A DNA stretch of 64,000 nt from Vibrio algarum. Its GTDB lineage: Bacteria > Pseudomonadota > Gammaproteobacteria > Enterobacterales > Vibrionaceae. This document shows positions 48,701-57,700 of the stretch, piece by piece. Made by a program: the position numbers and the translations under genes. How positions within the stretch are numbered: position 1 is the stretch's first letter; each line of letters begins with the position of its first letter. The stretch spans positions 2,418,001 to 2,482,000 of the forward strand of contig NZ_JAQLOI010000001.1 in the NCBI RefSeq assembly GCF_028204155.1, read 5' to 3'. The notes beneath the pieces were generated by a model. It was given only the letters and a program-made list of their open reading frames with translations, made no database searches and was not told where the DNA came from.

Positions 48701-51700
48701 TCGTACTCACCCTCAGCTAAAGAGATATCGATATCCTCATCGGACAGATCGATAGACCAAGAACCATCCTCACTGGTAATGACCGTAGAGACGGTCCCAT
48801 CATCTATTGCTAAAGTAACCGTCGCTCCTACTTCACCAAAACCATTAAACGTTGGCGATTGTTCGGTGGTATAACCGTCGTCGTTATATGCACCTGTATC
48901 ACTTTCATCGCTTAATCCACCGCTAAAGGTAATATCAGTTTGGGCAGTAGTGTCATATTGGAAGCTACTAGTTTTGGTTGCGCTGGTATTTCCTGCCAAA
49001 TCAACGGCCGAAACGGTATAGCTATAGGTACCATCGTTGAGTAGGTTTCCATCTGTATCTAGTAGCCCCGCATCCGAGAGTACGCTGTTGTTGATTAAAT
49101 CAATAGACCAGTTGCCATTCTCTTCTGCCGTAACCGTAATGGTGATGGCATCACCATTAGAGTCAGTAATCGCTGAACCATCAATTTCAGTAAGCGTAAG
49201 TGTAATGACAGAATAAGATTCCGAGGTACCTTCAATCGTTGGGGTAATATTAGTAAGCTGATCGCTATCTAATCCGTCGGTATTGTCACCAATGGTACGT
49301 GCAGAATCAGTATCAGAATCAATACCTGAAATCGATAACTCTGAAAGGTTATCAACGGTGAAAGATCCGCGCACTGTTTCGGAAGCACTTGCGGTTTCAT
49401 TCCCTGATTTATCTGTAATATCGATTGTATAGTTATAGTCGTCGTCAGCTAATTCATCTGTAATGGTAAACGACCAATCTTCGCTATCGCTATTTTCAAG
49501 CGTGTAAGAATATAACTCGTTATCGTCATCATCATAGATAGTAATGGTAATTTCTGAGTTTAATTCTGTTGTACCAGAGAATGTGGGAGTTCTTATCTGA
49601 GTAATTCCATCAGAATTATAGGTCCCAGTATCGACACTACTTAGATTGCTGAGATCAGCTTCAACCGTTTGTGTAACGGCAGTGTCGGTAGTGATGGTTC
49701 CAGAAAGATCCGTATAGGTATCATCGTCGGTTCTGTCGATTATCGTGCCACTTTCATCTTTAACGATATAGCTATAATCATACTCACCATCGCCACTACT
49801 CAGAGAAGTCGTAGCATCATATCCTGTTGCCCAAACATTCGCTGAACCATCGATACCAAGATCGCTATCAGTGCCGCTATAGAGATAGCTTTCTGAAACG
49901 GTAACACTCCAACTTGTTGAGTCAGTAAACACTGCCTCATAATAGTAACCATCAATGGTTAGGATTACTGTCGATCCTGCTTCTGCCGTGCCACTAAATT
50001 CCAGCGGAAATTCGTTGGTGATGAGATCGCTTTCGTATTCACTGGTACGCCCCGAATCTGAATCTAATTGAGCGGTAAAATCATCAACCTGTGTATCTAC
50101 AGTAAAGTTGTCTGTCTCTGAGCTATCTTCATTCCCCGCAGAGTCCGTCACCTCTATATAGTAACTGTATGTACCGTCATTTAGTGCGTTTTCCTCAGCT
50201 TCAGTTAATGTGTAACTCCATGAACTAAGACCATCGTTATCACTATCAGTACTAACGGACGCTTCATAGGATGTTTCATTGCCGTCACTATCTTCGATAA
50301 CTAACGTCACCGTGGAGTCCGCTTCTACCTCACCGCCAAAGATTAATCCGTCATCATCGATGTTAACCAGGGTATCGCCATTTTCAGAGCCTATAGCCGT
50401 AGTACTAGTAATCTCTACCGTCGCGGTAGATACACTGTTGTCATATACGTACGTTTGGTCAAAGCTTGTCTCGTTGCCCGCCACATCTGTCGCTGTGACT
50501 GTATAGGTATACTCTTTCTCTTCAGTTAACTCAGTTTCCCAAGTGACACTCCAAGAATAAAGCCCAGTGGACGAGTCATAGCTCTCTGGGTCAACGGTTG
50601 CGGTTACTGTGTCGCCTTCAATAGTGACCTGTATAATGGCATTTTCGTCATCTGTGGTTCCGCTAAAGGTTGGCATTTCGACCGTAGTTAGTGCGTCGCT
50701 ATCTGATACACCAGAGTCGGAACCTGAGTCCAATCCAGCGGTTATTGTTGGAGCAGAACGATCAAGGGTAACGTACTGAGTTTCGGTTGCATCCTGATTA
50801 CCTGCAATATCAGTTGAAGCAATATAGTAGGAGTAAGTACCATCAGCCAATGCGCTGACATCAATATTATCAATACTCCAATTACCATCAACGTCCACAA
50901 TAGCCGTATATTCTTCGTCAATATTGTCACCATCATTATCTATGTACAGGGTGACTTTCTGATCAATCTCTCCAGTACCTTCAAATGAGAGTGTATTAGC
51001 ATTTTCCGTTGCATTGATGTTTGCATTTGTGATGGTATCTGACGCGGTTTCTAACGTATCGCTTGCTCCACCAACATCTCGTCCAGTATCACTATCATCT
51101 TCTAGATCACCAGTAACGCTAATTTGCGTGTCCAGCTCTATGGAGATCGTTTCTGTTATTGTATTGCCAGCTGTATCTGTATAGGTCACGGCGAATGTAT
51201 GCGTACCATCATCAGAACCATCGCTAGAATACGCAGATGTTGTGACCGACCAGTTACCACTCTCATCGGCCGTCGTGGTTAGCACTTCATCAGAACCCAC
51301 TTCCTGTACAGTTACTGCCATATAAGCTTCAGCTGTACCTGTAATGGTTGGGGTTGTATCTGAAGTAATAGAATCAGCACTCAGATCAGCACTATCTGCG
51401 TTATTCACTAATGATTCATCATCAGGTGAAGTATCACTTAGTGTGTCTAGATAGGCGTTAATAGTAATATCTGGGGCAGTATTATCGATTATGAGCGTAC
51501 CGTTTTCGGTATCCGTATTGCCTGCAATATCTTCTGAAGTAATGGTATAAGAGTAAGTAGCATCTGAATTTAGCCCACTAAAAGCTAACGTCCAACTAGT
51601 GGCGTCATCGCCTAACGTGATTGTCTCACTATGTTCATCTGCTGCGTCGCTATCATTCACTAGCGTTACGACAACAATTGAACCTTCTTCTGCGGTACCA

Positions 51701-54700
51701 GTGAACGTTGGTGAAGTATTGGTTGTATTACTATCGCTACTACTCTCACCCGTATCTATTAATGCATTTTGAGTCAACTGCCCAGAAACAACCGTCGTCG
51801 TATCTATGGTCATTAACTCAGAAATAACTTCACTATTCTCTGCGTCATCTGTCGCGGTTAGCGTATAACGATATTCACCTTCTGCTAATGTATACGTGAT
51901 GCCATCTTCAGCCGCCACAGCACTGAGATCAATACTCCACGAATTATCTGAACCTACTGTTGTTGTGTAGGTAGCAAGTTCGGTAGTCTCTTCATCGTCC
52001 GTTCCAGCTTTCGCATCGACAACTGCGATAATTAGGGTAACCGTATCGCCCTCATCCCCCATCCCATTAAACGCTGGGGATTGAACACTGGTATAGTTGT
52101 CATTAGCATAGTCGTCATCAGCGTCATTAGTCGTATCAGAATCATCCGATAGCCCTCCGCTGAAGTTCAATTCGGTGTCTATGCTTAGGCTTCCCGATAT
52201 AGTTTCGCTATTTCCAGCCTCATCCATTGCTGCTATTACATAGCTATAATCATTATCAGTAAGTGAGATGCCATCCCACTCTTCATCTGTAATCGACCAG
52301 TTACCACTCGCATCAACACTGGCGATCAGAGAGATACCACCAATCGTCAGCACGACACTACTGCCCACCTCCACAGTACCTGAAAAATTAGGTGTAGAAT
52401 CGGACGTATCTGAATCTTCGCCCCCAGTGAGGGTTGTCAGTGTTGAGTCTTCCGATACCAAAGCGGCGGTAAAAGTACTCACAGATAGATCTACGGTAAA
52501 ATCTTCACCATCGATGGTTTCACTATTACCAGCTGTATCCGTAGCGGTAACTGAATAGGTATAATCTCCATCGGTAATCGCTTCACTAGCGTCAACCAGA
52601 TAAGACCATTCACCAACTTCATTTACCGACGTTGAATACGTATAAGCCGGTGTACTACTGTCTTCGGCGGTATAGACGTTAATCGTGATCTCATCACCCT
52701 CAGCATCTCCTGTACCACTGAAAACTGGTGTAGAATCATTCGTTTGAACATCGTCATCCGATTCATCATTGGTTTGAGAATCAAATTGGGTAGTCACACT
52801 GATACTTGAGTCAACGGTAACACTGCCCTCTACTTGGCTCGCATTCCCAAGTTCATCGGTTGCAGTTACGGTATAGCTGTAGGTATCGTCATTAAGTACT
52901 GAAGTAACTGCAACAGACCATGAATATCCGTCTGTTTCATTACCAGAGATGGTGGCATCTGTATAAATTGTGCCGTCAATTTCTAGGCTTATCGCTGCAT
53001 TAGGATCATCAATTATGCCACTGATGACCATTTGATTAGTTTCTGAACTTGAATTGTAGTTAGTGATGTCATCGTCAGAGGATTCACCTGAATCGGTCGC
53101 GCTATCAAGCGATGCAGTTAACACAGGTCCGGTGCTGTCTATGGTTACAGTACCTGTTTCAGTGTTAATATTTCCTGCATAATCTTCTGAGCTAATGGTA
53201 TAGCTGTAGGCTCCATCATCAAGCGTATCTTCGGCTAAAGTAATAGACCAACTTTCGTCTGCTACAACTGTAATGGTTTCACTATAATATTCAGTCACAC
53301 CGTCAGTACTGGTGATAATCACCGTTACTACCTGCCCAGAATCGTCAGCAGAACCATTAAACGTCGGCATTTCATTGGTAGAGAAGTCACCGCTTGTATC
53401 TATAACAGGAGCCGTTGTATCTATCTCTATTTCGACACTGCTTTCGGTTGTAAATGTCGATGAGCTTGCTGTCGCAGATATTGTGTAGGTCCCGTTAGTT
53501 AACGTTACAGCATCACCGTCGGAATCGATTAAGTGAGTTAGGTCATAACTCCAATATACAAAGGTTTCCCCTCCTACTGACTGAGTATTACCAGTATCGA
53601 AATCAATATCAGCCGCATCTACGCGATATTCATTGCCCTCTGAATCCGTGATAACAAGTGCGACAGTGTTACCACTTTGCGTATAACCAGAAACCGTGGG
53701 TGTCAAACTTGAGGTAACCATATCCTCATCAGTATCAACACTGACATACCCTGCATTTGTATCGGATAATCCAGTATCGGGTGTTATCTCAAAATCTAGG
53801 ATATTAGGTAACGTTGTATCAACAGTAAAACTGTCTGTCGTCACCTCTTCATTACCGGCAGAATCGGTGGCCACTATGGTATAGCTGTATACCGCATCCT
53901 CTTCCAGGGTCATCGAATCTGAATACCATGAACCGTCCTCATTGATGGTTATGTCAACTTCGGTACCAGTGGAATCACCATCTTTGGTAACGGTGACCGT
54001 TATACTTCCGTCTGTTTCAATGTCTCCACTAAAGCTCACTGATTCAGATCCCAAGAATGTTGTGCCATCGTTATCGACAACAAGCGATAAACTCGGGTCT
54101 ATGCTGCCATTCCACACCACTTCTGTATCTATCGTGATCGTACCGGTTTCTGAATCGGTATTACCCGCTTCATCGGTACTGCTAGCGGTATATTCGTAGG
54201 TTACAGTACCCGACTGTTCATCTACATCGGTAGGCGTTAAACCCGACAAATTGAGGTCATCAGCCGACCAGCTCACTATCCCGTCGTCACTACCATCAGC
54301 ATCATCGTCTTCGACTGCAACGGAATAAGAGGTGCCATTTATAGTGAAGGTAATCGTTGCGCCTTCTTCTGCCGTTCCAGTAACAGTAGGAGAAGTGACA
54401 TTGGTGGTAAAATCTTGTTCTGAATCCTGATTATCCTCAGTGATGGAGCCTACCGTAATCTCAGTCCCTGAATCGATATAGAGAATATCGCTTACCGACG
54501 CAAAATTACCTGCGTTATCTATTTGAGTGAGTGTAAAGCTAAACGAGTCTTCAGTATTGTTCTCAATCTCTTCATCGGTGAGCAACGCATTGTCAACAGA
54601 GAGGCTCCATGATCCATCTTCGTTGGCGGTCGTTTGGTATTTATTCCCATCGATCTCAAGAATGATGGTTGCCCCAGCTTCCGCGCTACTTGCGTCCCCG

Positions 54701-57700
54701 CTAAAGGTAGGTGTAGCGTCAGATGTGAGCAAGTCACCTTCTGTGCCTGTATCCGAGCTATCATCAAGAATATTTGGTGTTATAAGCCCTGTTGAACCGT
54801 TAACCGTAAACAGTCCATTAATCTCGGTATCAACAGAAAACTCAATCTGATCAGATGTAGTAACGTTGCCTGCTAAGTCCGTAGCCTCAACCGTAAAATA
54901 GTGTTCTCCTTCACTCAGATCACCGGAAAGGTAATCCTCCAGATCAACGTCCCAGTCAACAATACCATCGCCATCATCATCTGCTGATAGTGTTGCTACT
55001 ATCGGATTGGAGGTATCTCCATCAAGATAAATTACTAGGGTATCAATATTAGTGGCATCTACTGTACCGCTTAATACTGGTCTCGCATCCGTGGTAATGT
55101 CGTCTAATTGATCCACATAATCGCTATCGATGCTTTGTACATTGGTAAGTTGATCAGTGGTCAGGTGATCGCTAGATTCATCCAATCCGCCTGTTAGTGG
55201 TGATGGTCCTTGATTATCGATGACTAACGTGGCGTCAGTCACCACTGTGTCACTATTTCCTGCTACATCACTGGCGACAATGCTATATTCATAATTCCCA
55301 TCATTCATCTCGTCAAACGTGATGGTCCAGTTACCTTCACTATCAACCGTGACCGTTTTTACTACGTCTTCTATGCTGCTGTTTTCACTGGTAACAGTGA
55401 CAGTGATGGTGTCTCCAGTCGTTCCAGTTCCTGTGAATGTTGGAGTACTGTCTTGTGTAATACCATCACTGTTGTCTGACCCGCTATCGCTGTTCTCAAT
55501 ATCACCGGTATCTAATCCACCCGTGGCACTAATAGTTGAGTCAACAGTGATACTGCCACCCAATGTAGACGAGATATTGCCCAACTCATCTGTCGCAACA
55601 GCAGTGTAAGAGTAATCCGAATCGGACAGGCTGTAATTAAGAGTAATAGACCAGTCTTCACCAGATATAGAACCACTCACCACCGATGATGCGTCGGCAC
55701 CTGAATCTTTGTATGCAACACCGTCTGAATCGAGAACGTAAGTAACACCATCTATAGTGAATTCAATAGAGCTGCCTGCCTCTACTGTGCCACTGAAGGT
55801 CGGCATTTTATCCTTTGTAATAGCGTCGGTTGTATCACTGCCAGTATCAGAACCTTCGGCTAACCCGACCGTAAATGGCTCAACAGTACTATCTATCGTA
55901 AAGGTTATCGCCTCTGTTGCTTCAGATTCGTTTCCAGCAATATCTACTGCAGTTAACGAGTACGAATAAGTACCATCCGATAACTCTGCTGAATCATCAA
56001 CCACCAATTCCCAATCGCCATTCTCATCGGCCTCAGTACTTTGGGTATAGCTAAATTCGGAGCCATCGTCATTGGTACTATATATCGTGATAGTAATGAT
56101 AGAATTGGCTTCTGATGTTCCTTCAAGGGTTGGTGTAGTCTCTGTCGTAGTTGTTGCTATATCTGTCGTTACACTCAATTCAGATTGAGTGTCGATGATA
56201 ATTTCGTGATTAATGTCCTGTGAATTGCCAGCTTCGTCCGTAGCAACAACCTGTATAGTATAATCATCATCCGATAAATTAACGCTATCTCCATCTTCAT
56301 CAACACTTAGGTCAACCACCCAATTTCCATCTGTATCGGCGTACGTCACATAGCTATAAGAATCAGTTCCATCACTGGAGGTAACCGTAACCTCTACACA
56401 AGCATTCGCATCTGTTTCACCACCAAGGCTTGGCTGTGTGTCGTTGGTAATATTATCTGAATCTAAACCCGTTAAACTTGACCCTTCTGCTGATGAGTCC
56501 GTATCGGAAGTAAGGCTACTGGTAACGCTGGGTGCGGATGTATCAATAGTAATGATCTGATCATCCGAAACAACAACATTTCCGGCTTGGTCTTCATACT
56601 TAAAATAGTAACTATAATCACCATCAGCTATGTCGGTAAATACCTCTGAATACCCATCGGATAGCGTATTGATTGCCCACGATTGAATAGAGCTGCCATC
56701 ACCCGAAACTGCATCAGCGTATTGACTGGTTGTAGGGGTAATAAAATAGTCGATGCCATCAACGCTGATAACAAGCGTCACTTGAGCTTCATCTTCTACA
56801 GTTCCGGTAAAACTTGGCGTTGTACTGCTCGTGATGCCATCGGAAGTTCCACCACTGCTTTCATTGTGATCTCCCGATGTATCAGAGGACTCAGCAAGTA
56901 GACCGGACTCCTGCAAGACGTCGGTATCAAGCGTAAAACTTGCTGTAGCCTCGGCTGAAATATTGCCGGCTGTATCGGTCGATGTTACATAATAATTATA
57001 GCTACCATCTATGGTGAGTGGAGAAGTTAGGCTTATAGACCAAGTCCCGTCATCAGATGCAGTCGTGGTGTATTCAGAGTAGATAACTTCATCAGAATCA
57101 ATAGAAAGATCTGGTATATATAGTGTTACCGTAGAACCTGCTTCCGAGGTACCCTCAAACGTTGGAGTGCTATCACTAGTGATGGTGTCACTGTTATAAC
57201 CACTGGTTTCGTCGTCTTGGTTAAATGAAGCGGCGGTATCTGATTCGAGGCTAAGCATAACGGTTGGCGAGTCTGGTGCTTGGGTCTCGATAATCAGTGT
57301 TTCTGTAACCGAAAGCTCCTCGCCTGAAGCCGATGTCGTAGTAACGCTTACCGTATACAAACCATCGGTGTATTCACTTGATAATTCGACTAGATACTCA
57401 CCTGACGAGTCAGATGTAACGAACTGTTCAAAAGCCGTGTTACCCTCTGCATCTATAAACTCAAAATGCACCTCTGTGTCGGGGTCCGTCTGACCATAAA
57501 ACGATAGGTCAGTATTGACGTTAGTTACAAAATCGCCAAGAGTACCCGAATCATCTTTGCTATCCAGTAGTAGCGTTAGATAAGAGTCGACATCAGATTC
57601 TCCACTGTCTCCCGACTCTTCTTCTACTGCAGTAGTCTCGTCATCTACTGCAGTAGTCTCGTCATCTACTGTTGCAGAACTACTTGAAGACGAGCTGCTT